Positions 7,646 to 13,443 of a DNA stretch of 21,435 nucleotides are shown piece after piece; the stretch's first letter is position 1; the number at the start of each line of letters is the position of its first letter. The position numbers and the translations under genes were made by a program. The stretch spans positions 1 through 21,435 of IMG/VR virus record IMGVR_UViG_3300042868_007244; one strand, given 5' to 3'. Under the pieces are notes generated by a model. It saw nothing but the letters and a program-made list of their open reading frames with translations, was not told the origin of the DNA and did not search any database. This stretch comes from a virus.

Positions 7646-7864
7646 CTATCCATAAATCTTCTTGTCGATAGGCTTGGGAATCCAAACCTGCATCACAACC
7701 CGCTTCGGTTCATGACGGTGCATCATGTAGATGCGATTGGCCACAGCCATGTCGTATGCCTGTCCGACCGTCATAGGGGCCATCGGATATGTTTTCCATA
7801 GGAGCGGGCGCACTTCACGGTTACGCTCACCAATGTCGATCCAAGTGTTGAAAGCCAAGGTCAT
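7646..7864 (-). CDS. Small hypothetical phage protein
   Basis: A 72-residue protein from the ATG at 7864, which forms an ATGA overlap with the stop of the zinc-knuckle gene; GGAGAG lies upstream. The sequence is rich in aromatic and basic residues (NTWIDIGERNREVRPLLW, then RVVMQVWIPKP) and is probably a single compact domain. No motif is recognised. Tight coupling to both neighbours supports it as a real gene. Confidence 0.55.
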   Translation of the reverse strand: MTLAFNTWIDIGERNREVRPLLWKTYPMAPMTVGQAYDMAVANRIYMMHRHEPKRVVMQVWIPKPIDKKIYG

Positions 7865-8172
7865 GTGCCATACTCTCCGATAACAGATGCGCTTGTAGAC
7901 TGCTTGAGTCTGCATTTATCGCAGATGCGATTATGCGCGCCATCACTATCAAAGACTTGCGAACACGACAAGCATTTTTTTGGGATTTTTGGTTTAATTT
8001 CTAAAGAAAAAGCGTCCATTTCCCATTTTATTTGGACATGCGTCACGTCCCTGCCAAGCGCCTGAGCGATTTCAGGGATCGTGAATCCCGCACGTTTCCA
8101 ATCACGCGCTTGGCGTAAATCCCACTCCGTCCAATAGCCTATGTCGGGGGGTGGCTTATTATGCCGCGCCAT
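7861..8172 (-). CDS. HTH and zinc-knuckle DNA-binding protein
   Basis: A 103-residue protein. Residues about 15-52 (WTEWDLRQARDWKRAGFTIPEIAQALGRD, quoted in part) form a helix-turn-helix of the kind seen in SANT/Myb-like or GcrA-like phage regulators. A zinc knuckle follows, with Cys67, Cys70, Cys84 and Cys87 (CLSC and CDKC). Expected role: site-specific DNA binding, perhaps control of late genes, since it lies at the junction of the replication and structural blocks just after phoH. The start ATG at 8172 has GGAG close upstream. Which promoters it binds cannot be told from sequence. Confidence 0.65.
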   Translation of the reverse strand: MARHNKPPPDIGYWTEWDLRQARDWKRAGFTIPEIAQALGRDVTHVQIKWEMDAFSLEIKPKIPKKCLSCSQVFDSDGAHNRICDKCRLKQSTSASVIGEYGT

Positions 8173-8198
8173 GATCTCCGCAGCGCCAATAAAAAAAC

Positions 8199-9020
8199 TT
8201 AATCTGCATCAAACCGTTCAGAGGAAAAGTCCAGAGGAGGACGCACATAGAGGATAGCGTCGCTTCTATGCTCGCTTTGCTTTTTCATGTCAATATCAAA
8301 ATCACTCTCGCTGTCAAAAGCCTCAACCCATGCTTGGCAAAGTCGGCTGCGAACAATATCCTTACTGTTGAAGCGGCAGACCTCAGCGCCAATCTGGTAT
8401 CGCTTCGCCAAAGCAACTACGTAGGTTAGGCCAGAGTCGCGGATATCGCTCTGCTGGGGATCGCCCGAGATGATAACCTTGCAATCGCCAAGGCGGGTGA
8501 CAAAAAGGCGCAACTGCTCCTTGGTGCAGTTCTGCGCTTCGTCAAGCAGGACGATAGCGCCGCCGTCGAAAGTGCGGCCTCGCATGAATTGGAAAGGCGC
8601 GAACTCAATGGTCCCCTTACGAAGCCATTCTTGTGCGCGCACTTTGCCAACGAGCTTTTCAATCACGTCTATAATAGGGATCGCCCATGGCGTGAACTTC
8701 ATATTGAGGTCGCCAGGAAGGAAACCAATATTCTCGCTGCGGTCAGAAGAAATCATGGGTCGAGCGACGATGAACTTCCTGCATCGTTCTGCCAGTATCT
8801 CTTGCACGGCGTAATGTGTAGCGAGGTAGGTCTTGCCTGCGCCTGCGGGGCCTAACGCAAATACTTGCTGGTATTTCTGAATTGCTGAGAGATACTTGGA
8901 TTGGGCAGGGTTTTTTGGAGAAAGAGGAGCAAGACTAAACTCAGGCGCTTGGGTTTTGGGGGTCTTTGTGGCTTTGCGGGTCTGGCGCTTCTGAGATTTG
9001 GTCAGACGGATTGCGGCCAC
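8199..9020 (-). CDS. phoH: PhoH-like P-loop ATPase
   Basis: A 273-residue protein with Walker A GPAGAGKT (residues 57-64), Walker B IVLLDEAQN (156-164) and the PhoH/RecD-like SGDPQQSD motif (185-192). PhoH proteins are ATPases linked to RNA helicase or ribonuclease activity and are common in phages; their role there is unsettled. The N-terminal 30 residues are Lys/Thr-rich and probably disordered. The start is a GTG at 9020 with AGGAG 6 nt upstream. It is the first gene after the 9131-9155 terminator, so it needs its own promoter in 9021-9130; I could not identify a convincing one. Confidence 0.9.
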   Translation of the reverse strand: MAAIRLTKSQKRQTRKATKTPKTQAPEFSLAPLSPKNPAQSKYLSAIQKYQQVFALGPAGAGKTYLATHYAVQEILAERCRKFIVARPMISSDRSENIGFLPGDLNMKFTPWAIPIIDVIEKLVGKVRAQEWLRKGTIEFAPFQFMRGRTFDGGAIVLLDEAQNCTKEQLRLFVTRLGDCKVIISGDPQQSDIRDSGLTYVVALAKRYQIGAEVCRFNSKDIVRSRLCQAWVEAFDSESDFDIDMKKQSEHRSDAILYVRPPLDFSSERFDAD

Positions 9021-9130
9021 TGAAGTCTCCTATGCAGGTTTAGCCACTAAAAAGTAGAAAGGTTGATAGCACTAAGCAATGCCTTGACTTACCTTTCTCG
9101 CTTAAACGAATATCCTCGGCCTTAAAAAAA

Positions 9131-9155
9131 ATGCCGCCACTTTTTTGTGGCGGCA
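9131..9155 (-). terminator. Rho-independent terminator after GapR-like gene
   Basis: A 9-bp GC-rich perfect stem (9132-9140 and 9147-9155, TGCCGCCAC) with a 6-nt A-rich loop on the minus strand is followed there by a run of eight T. A shorter T run also lies on the plus side, so it may work both ways. It separates the replication block from phoH and the structural block. Confidence 0.85.
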
Positions 9156-9161
9156 CATTTT

Positions 9162-9413
9162 TCAATACATACCGAGCGCCTTTAGGTAGGCGTCTCGAAT
9201 TGCCTCGCGCTCCTCTCGGTCGTCCCTGTCTTCCGCGCGCATCTTGATAACTTCGCGGATGACCTTGGGGTTAAAACCTGCTCCCTTAGCCTCTGCCATG
9301 ATATCCTTGATAGCATCTTGGATATCCTTCTTTTCTCCATTGAGGCGTTCGATACGCTCAATGATAGAAAGAAGTCGGTCAGAGGAGACGGAGTTGTGGC
9401 CTACTTCAGACAT
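9162..9413 (-). CDS. GapR-like (DUF2312) DNA-binding protein
   Basis: An 83-residue, strongly charged, helical protein. The order is an N-terminal IIERIERLNGEKKDIQ coiled coil, the conserved EAKGAGFNPKVIREVIKMR stretch, then DREEREAIRDAYLKALG. This is the DUF2312/GapR family layout. Known: Caulobacter GapR is a nucleoid-associated protein that clamps overtwisted DNA ahead of replication and transcription, and the family is largely alphaproteobacterial. A phage copy could help the phage fork or disturb the host nucleoid. It follows the conserved gene at 9419-9835, with GAGG about 10 nt before the ATG, and ends just before the terminator. Confidence 0.82.
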   Translation of the reverse strand: MSEVGHNSVSSDRLLSIIERIERLNGEKKDIQDAIKDIMAEAKGAGFNPKVIREVIKMRAEDRDDREEREAIRDAYLKALGMY

Positions 9414-9418
9414 GGGGC

Positions 9419-9835
9419 TTAGTCCTCGTGGTTGATGGTTGTTGCGTTGTTCGCCAACATGGCGATACGATTCTCAATAAACGCAAAAATCTTTGGCGCT
9501 CGTGTCGGCAACTCAGCTAGTCCTGTGCCAAGACCGTCCGTGGGCACCACTACCGTCTTTCCTATCATCATGAATGAGTATGCGATAGTAAGCGGAAACC
9601 GGATGGCATCCTCGACAAACTCAAAGTCTTCATCCTTAAAATAAGACGCTTTTTGCGTATCTGGTGCCCACTTTGTAGGCACCCCAAAGCAATTCGGGTG
9701 ATCCCGCATAACTCTTGCCTGTCCACCGTAGCCTTGGCGCCGCATATTGTCACCAAAAAGAAAAAGCGTATTCGGGAACCTTTCAAGCACATCTCGCTTA
9801 GAGATGTGCTTCTTGAAGATAAGCGTTCCTGTCAT
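9419..9835 (-). CDS. Conserved phage protein, DUF7831-like
   Basis: A 138-residue protein with two conserved-looking glycine-rich blocks: LFLFGDNMRRQGYGGQARVM (residues 24-43) and VVVPTDGLGTGLAELP (about 95-110). They match a family of small phage and bacterial proteins that I recall as DUF7831. The G-D-N and G-x-G-T-G loops resemble nucleotide or ADP-ribose-binding loops, but a macrodomain-like function is only a guess. It starts in an ATGA overlap with the polymerase stop. A perfect 11-bp hairpin lies in its codons 9-17. Location beside polymerase and gapR suggests a replication or nucleotide-metabolism role. Confidence 0.65.
   Translation of the reverse strand: MTGTLIFKKHISKRDVLERFPNTLFLFGDNMRRQGYGGQARVMRDHPNCFGVPTKWAPDTQKASYFKDEDFEFVEDAIRFPLTIAYSFMMIGKTVVVPTDGLGTGLAELPTRAPKIFAFIENRIAMLANNATTINHED
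9785..9811 (-). repeat. Perfect 11-bp hairpin inside 5' end of DUF7831-like gene
   Basis: Arms AAGCACATCTC (9785-9795) and GAGATGTGCTT (9801-9811) are exact complements around a 5-nt loop. The element is about 25 nt after the ATG. It could pause ribosomes or polymerase, or help end polymerase-only messages. There is no U-tract, so it is not a classic terminator. Confidence 0.5.
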
Positions 9836-12288
9836 TTTCTATACCTTTTACCAGACCAGCCTTCAGCCTTGACGGGCAGCCCTGCCGCCCAATCGGGCGT
9901 GGCGGCTACCAACGCTTCATACTCTGCCACGCTTCCGTAGCCCTCGTCAACCTCGGAAACCACTTCGTCATGAACTGTCAACAACACGGGATAGTTGTGT
10001 TCCTCAAGTCGGAACATTGACGATATCATGAGGTCGCGCGAAACGGCTTGCACGACATTCTCGGTAAAGGTGCCAGGGCTTATGGTGGCGCGTTCCCACT
10101 TGCGGGTAAGAGCGTTAACAGCGCTGATCTCGACGCCGTTCTTCATCTCGCCCCAAGGCGTCTTGACCTTGCAGACGCGGGCTTCTGGGTAGTTGAGCGC
10201 ACGGCCTGACGGTAGAAGCAAGCGCAAGTTGCCATCGCGCATCCTAAACTTCATGTTCCGCAGCGTGACCACGCTGTTGGGGTTGCTGATCGCCCGCATC
10301 GCGGCGCGCTCCAAGGCATACCAAAATTTGGGGATTTGGCTGTAGGTTTCACGATACAAAGTAACGACGCGCTTGTATTCTTCTTCTTCCAAGAAAATCT
10401 GGTCCTTGGCGCAAGTCAAAGCGAACTTAGAGGCGCCCATGGCGTAGCCCAGACCCAATATACAATTATGAACAATTAAGGGTCCGCGATCCGTGTGTAT
10501 CATGAACCTGTTGCGCGGCCCCGCATTTACAAGATCGTAGACGGGCTTCAAGGTCTTGGATTCTACGTTGCAGTTCCCCGACACTCCGCCTATTGTTGAC
10601 GTTATCTTTACGGGAGACAAACCGCAAATTTCCGGGGAGATAGCCGAGATTGTTGTCAGCCCTATCAAGCTCAAACTCAGGGACATCCCAGTTTTCAAGA
10701 CTGAGCAGATACTTGAGAAATCCCCTTCGGTCTTTGATCCAAGGCTCGTAGACACGCAAACCCCGTCCACCATAATGCGCGTATCCTGAATCGTTGGGAT
10801 TGCAGCACCTGTTGATGATCGCAGATATCCGGTTAAGGAGCCGCGTCCTATGGTCATCTTCGGGGCAAATATCCGCATAACCCCAAAAATTCTTTCGCGT
10901 AGTTCCGCTTTTAGTGTTGGCGCACAGCGCGCATCGCGTGCTGGTGAAATTTCTATACGAGTTATTTGGCACGGAGTATTCTCCGGGGCTGCAATCGCAC
11001 TGGACAATAAGGCCCGCGATCCCTCCCCTGACTCCAATAAAATATCCGGTGACGGTAAGTTTCCCGCTGCGGTGGCCAATGCTAGGGGTAGGGAATCTCT
11101 GTCTTGCGCCAGAAACCCGGCGTCCAACCAACTCGTCCCGCACAACACTCGATGATCCGGAGTCAACCAAATCCCGCACAAAGGCAACACGCTTCGCGTG
11201 CAATTCGACAAGACTCCCAGATGCTCTACCCATTCTTCACCGTCCCAAACTTTCATATCAAAAGTGATTTGTTCTATCGGGACAAGCCCGTGGTCCGTAT
11301 ATACCAGAGTCCCTTCGGCAATGCACGCCTTTCCTAGTTGCCTCTCTTTAGGATTGTCCTTTTTATTAAGAGGTTTTTTATAAACCAGGCTCGCAAAGTT
11401 GCAGTAAATGTCATCGCCGTCTGCAAACTGGTCAACAAGGTCTTGCTGCCCCGCCAACCACGCCAGAACTCGGGCTTCGATGGCCGCAAAGTCTGCCGCG
11501 TAAAGGACTTTACCTTCCGCCGCCATAACAAGGCTGCGGATCACATCAGCGGCTACGGTCTGCACTGGACCAAAGCACATCTCAATAAGGTCAATATCCC
11601 CCTTCTTAATATAAGGGATTGCGTCTTCGGGCTGTTTGAGGATTTCAGGGCGGGGTAGGTTTTGCAACTGAACGCCCTTACCCGAGAAGCGGCCTGTCGA
11701 TGCCCCGTGGTAGAGCAAGTTGCCGTGGATGCGGCCTTCGCTGTCAGCCATGTTGAGGATGGCTTGCAGCTTCTTGGTAGAGGACTTGGCGCCGATCTGG
11801 CGTATCTCTAGGGCTTCGCGCACCTGTGGCGGTAGCGACGTGTCCTTGAGCGCGTTCACGATGCCTTGCTTATCGAGGCTCGTGAAATGGCAGCCTTGCA
11901 TACCGAACCACTGGATCATCTTGTCACGTTGGTTGATCGTGGTGACAAGACCATTAGTGATTTTAGCGATACGCTCGTTAAGCCGCCCACCCGCCTTCTC
12001 CACCAACTCCAAGGCCATGCGCGTAGTTTCAAGGTCTACGCTTATACCTCTGTCGTTGATAGTTTGGTCAAGCAGATAGACTTGCCGCTCCGATGGAGAA
12101 AGCGGGTAAAGTTTTGTCTCGGCTAGGCGCTCCGCCTCTACGTCCGTGCGGCAATATTGATATAGTTTTTCAAGGCGCGCGAGATATTCGGCACGCTGCT
12201 TTTCGCGTGTCGCTTCTGTCTTGCCAGTGATTTCAAAGTCGTCCCACCAACGGACGTGGGCGAGATCGTCGTCATCGTCATCTATCAC
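9832..12288 (-). CDS. Family A DNA polymerase, polymerase ORF with intein
   Basis: An 818-residue precursor; removal of a 287-residue intein leaves 531 residues. It opens with the end of the 3'-5' exonuclease domain (Exo III-type YCRTDVEAE, residues 45-53), then the polymerase: motif A DFAAIEARV (266-274), motif B K-ACILGLGYAMG (320-321 joined to 609-617) and motif C TVHDEVV (771-777). Motif A D266 and motif C D774 are present. The start is a GTG at 12288, overlapping the stop of the exonuclease ORF (GTGA), with GGAAGGGG about 10 nt upstream. Residues 3-8 are a run of Asp that may be linker. The reading frame is open throughout the intein. Activity depends on intein splicing, because the intein interrupts the active-site O helix. 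Full polymerase function probably also needs the separate ORF at 12285-12737. Confidence 0.92.
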   Translation of the reverse strand: MIDDDDDDLAHVRWWDDFEITGKTEATREKQRAEYLARLEKLYQYCRTDVEAERLAETKLYPLSPSERQVYLLDQTINDRGISVDLETTRMALELVEKAGGRLNERIAKITNGLVTTINQRDKMIQWFGMQGCHFTSLDKQGIVNALKDTSLPPQVREALEIRQIGAKSSTKKLQAILNMADSEGRIHGNLLYHGASTGRFSGKGVQLQNLPRPEILKQPEDAIPYIKKGDIDLIEMCFGPVQTVAADVIRSLVMAAEGKVLYAADFAAIEARVLAWLAGQQDLVDQFADGDDIYCNFASLVYKKPLNKKDNPKERQLGKACIAEGTLVYTDHGLVPIEQITFDMKVWDGEEWVEHLGVLSNCTRSVLPLCGIWLTPDHRVLCGTSWLDAGFLAQDRDSLPLALATAAGNLPSPDILLESGEGSRALLSSAIAAPENTPCQITRIEISPARDARCAPTLKAELRERIFGVMRIFAPKMTIGRGSLTGYLRSSTGAAIPTIQDTRIMVDGVCVSTSLGSKTEGDFSSICSVLKTGMSLSLSLIGLTTISAISPEICGLSPVKITSTIGGVSGNCNVESKTLKPVYDLVNAGPRNRFMIHTDRGPLIVHNCILGLGYAMGASKFALTCAKDQIFLEEEEYKRVVTLYRETYSQIPKFWYALERAAMRAISNPNSVVTLRNMKFRMRDGNLRLLLPSGRALNYPEARVCKVKTPWGEMKNGVEISAVNALTRKWERATISPGTFTENVVQAVSRDLMISSMFRLEEHNYPVLLTVHDEVVSEVDEGYGSVAEYEALVAATPDWAAGLPVKAEGWSGKRYRK
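10465..11325 (-). mobile_element. Intein in polymerase motif B
   Basis: The intein spans polymerase residues 322-608 (287 residues). Block A is CIAEGTLVYTDHGLVPIE with Cys1. Block B is GIWLTPDHRVLC, with the Thr-x-x-His signature. Block F is KPVYDLVNAGPRNRF (581-595). Block G is LIVHN followed by Cys609 as the +1 nucleophile. All catalytic residues for splicing are present. The exteins join as GKA-CIL, restoring the motif B helix. Between blocks B and F, about 200 residues show no LAGLIDADG or HNH motif in the polymerase frame; the stretch is Ser/Thr/Ile-rich and low in information. Here another frame encodes an HNH endonuclease. This is therefore a splicing-competent intein whose homing enzyme appears to be encoded out of frame. 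Confidence 0.93.
10466..11233 (-). CDS. HNH homing endonuclease nested out of frame in the intein
   Basis: A 255-codon ORF on the same strand as the polymerase but in the frame shifted by -1 (equivalently +2). Residues 52-64 (IGHRSGKLTVTGY) and the cysteines Cys79, Cys81, Cys101 and Cys104 form a zinc-ribbon-like N-terminal part. Residues 129-216 match the phage HNH homing nuclease pattern: RLLNRISAIINRCCNPN, HYGGRGLRVYEPW, then FELDRADNNLGYLPGNLRF and DNVNNRR. A short coiled coil (219-233) ends it. The TAA stop (10468-10466) overlaps the last two intein codons, His607-Asn608. ATG 11233 has a weak GGTGAAGA upstream; the first 40 residues look like shadow sequence, so the true start could be an internal GTG, for instance codon 31. 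Expected role: cut intein-less polymerase genes to drive intein homing. Confidence 0.8.
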   Translation of the reverse strand: MGRASGSLVELHAKRVAFVRDLVDSGSSSVVRDELVGRRVSGARQRFPTPSIGHRSGKLTVTGYFIGVRGGIAGLIVQCDCSPGEYSVPNNSYRNFTSTRCALCANTKSGTTRKNFWGYADICPEDDHRTRLLNRISAIINRCCNPNDSGYAHYGGRGLRVYEPWIKDRRGFLKYLLSLENWDVPEFELDRADNNLGYLPGNLRFVSRKDNVNNRRSVGELQRRIQDLEARLRSCKCGAAQQVHDTHGSRTLNCS

Positions 12289-12737
12289 GCGACTTTCTGC
12301 CCCTTCCTTGGCTTCGTCATCTTCAACATGTGCCTGCTACCTTCCATGTCCTTTTGGATCGGCAGGCTAAGTGCCTCACCAAGCCCTTCTAGTGACCGTG
12401 GAAGGGCCATGGCTGCGGCCATAGCAGCCGTGCAGAACCATTGCTCCAACGCCACAGGGGCGCAGCCGTAGCGCGCTACGGCGATGTTCTTGGTAATCAG
12501 GCGTTCGAACTGCGCGTTGTGCGCAAAGATCGGAAAGCCCTGCCTGATATGCTCGTTCAGTTCCACGGGCCACGGGAAGTCTGGCGTCCATATCTGGACA
12601 GGCTCGTTATTGCGCGCAAACCCCATGCACAGAATGTCGGTGCTGGGGTGTTCGGCATAGCGATAGACGCCAACGAGTTTAAGGTTGGCGGTGGATTTGG
12701 TTTCGTAGTCGATGTGATATGTGGGTGTATCGTGCAT
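12285..12737 (-). CDS. Family A DNA polymerase, 3'-5' exonuclease ORF
   Basis: A 150-residue protein that is the N-terminal part of a phage family A polymerase. Exo I is YHIDYETKS (Asp10 and Glu12), Exo II is AHNAQFERL, and the end MLKMTKPRK is the linker normally leading to Exo III. Exo III lies in the next ORF, so the proofreading site must be assembled from two chains. Together with the spliced 531-residue polymerase part this totals about 680 residues, a usual size for an unsplit phage enzyme. The stop overlaps the GTG of the polymerase ORF by 4 nt. There is no Shine-Dalgarno: the ATG comes directly after the T-tract of the terminator at 12746-12769. No slippery heptamer is visible at the overlap, so coupled translation is more likely than programmed frameshifting. 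Confidence 0.85.
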   Translation of the reverse strand: MHDTPTYHIDYETKSTANLKLVGVYRYAEHPSTDILCMGFARNNEPVQIWTPDFPWPVELNEHIRQGFPIFAHNAQFERLITKNIAVARYGCAPVALEQWFCTAAMAAAMALPRSLEGLGEALSLPIQKDMEGSRHMLKMTKPRKGQKVA

Positions 12738-12740
12738 TGG

Positions 12741-12769
12741 AAAAAAGAAGGGGCATTTCTGCCCCTTCT
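12741..12769 (-). terminator. Rho-independent terminator between ssDNA-binding protein and polymerase
   Basis: A perfect 10-bp stem (AGAAGGGGCA at 12746-12755, complement at 12760-12769) has a 4-nt loop. On the minus strand it runs straight into a T6 tract (12741-12746). It lies 10 nt after the stop of the ssDNA-binding protein gene and ends 3 nt before the start codon of the exonuclease ORF. Polymerase expression must therefore come from read-through, antitermination or processing. Confidence 0.85.
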
Positions 12770-12778
12770 CCTTCTACC

Positions 12779-13351
12779 TCAGAACAAGTCCTTGGCATCG
12801 CCTTCGCTGATATTGTTACCCTCAACATCATCAAAGTCGTTGTCCGCGCTGCGTCCGCCGCCCGTGGCGATGCGCTCGCCATCGTCAATGAACTGCACGT
12901 TGTTCAGGCCGAACGACACGCCCTTGTTGCCGCTGGTGTCATAAGCGAAAGCGTTGATGCTCGCGCGCACGAAGCAGCCAGGGTAGAGACGATCTTCGTC
13001 GGTGATGACAGGGAACTTGCCTTCGACCTTCTTGCGGTCCACCACCTTGGGCTGCTTCTTGCTGCTCACGGTGATGAAGATGCAATCGTCGTCAAAGCCA
13101 GCGGTGCCTTCCTTGTCGGAACCAGGACGGAAAGGCGAACGCACATTCTTCGGCGGCTTGTCACCAAACTTGGCCTTAGCAGCAGCGCCAGCCGCCTTCT
13201 TCAAGTTCTGGAACTCCGCTGTCTCCTGCGCGGCCTTGTCGAACACAAGAACGCAGGAAAACTTCGGCGTATTGCCATTGAACCCACGAGGCTCAAACAG
13301 AGCGGGGAAAGCAAGTCGAGCCTTGGGGGTAACTACATTAGTCTCGCTCAT
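12779..13351 (-). CDS. Enc34-type single-stranded DNA-binding protein (DUF2815)
   Basis: A 190-residue protein of the DUF2815/Enc34 ssDNA-binding family, an OB-fold protein that coats ssDNA at the phage fork. Family-like features are VVTPKARLAFPALFEP at the N-terminus, KFSCVLVFDK, the central VRSPFRPGSDKEGTAGF, and LYPGCFVRASINAFAYD with GVSFGLNNVQFI. The tail (from residue 170) is acidic and ends DAKDLF, like the acidic protein-interaction tips of bacterial SSBs. The start ATG has AAGGAG 9 nt upstream. A strong terminator follows directly. It stands between the Cas4-like nuclease and the polymerase, as expected for a replication module. Confidence 0.88.
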   Translation of the reverse strand: MSETNVVTPKARLAFPALFEPRGFNGNTPKFSCVLVFDKAAQETAEFQNLKKAAGAAAKAKFGDKPPKNVRSPFRPGSDKEGTAGFDDDCIFITVSSKKQPKVVDRKKVEGKFPVITDEDRLYPGCFVRASINAFAYDTSGNKGVSFGLNNVQFIDDGERIATGGGRSADNDFDDVEGNNISEGDAKDLF

Positions 13352-13384
13352 CTGAGCGTTCTCCTTGGAGCCGGGTTAGCGTGC

Positions 13385-13443
13385 ATTTTGCCCCTTGTGC
13401 GCGCACACCATTGCCCAGCCACGATGTTAAAGAGGGGCAAAAT
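13385..13443 (-). repeat. Long-range inverted repeat with inner palindrome
   Basis: ATTTTGCCCCT (13385-13395) and its exact complement (13433-13443) are 37 bp apart. Just inside the left arm is a 12-bp perfect palindrome, TGTGCGCGCACA (13396-13407). The element occupies the gap between the nuclease stop and the ssDNA-binding protein gene. The palindrome could be a protein-binding site, or the whole could fold as a two-part RNA structure. No U-tract follows. Confidence 0.45.

Noticed and set aside
9051-9079. Possible promoter for phoH (TTGCTT, 17 bp, TACTTT on the minus strand)
   Set aside because: Only about 3/6 matches in each box. A promoter is expected here after the terminator, but this match is too weak to call.
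12280-12300. Programmed -1 frameshift joining exonuclease and polymerase
   Set aside because: No X-XXY-YYZ slippery heptamer is visible in the right frame; the GTGA overlap and upstream GGAAGGGG favour re-initiation.
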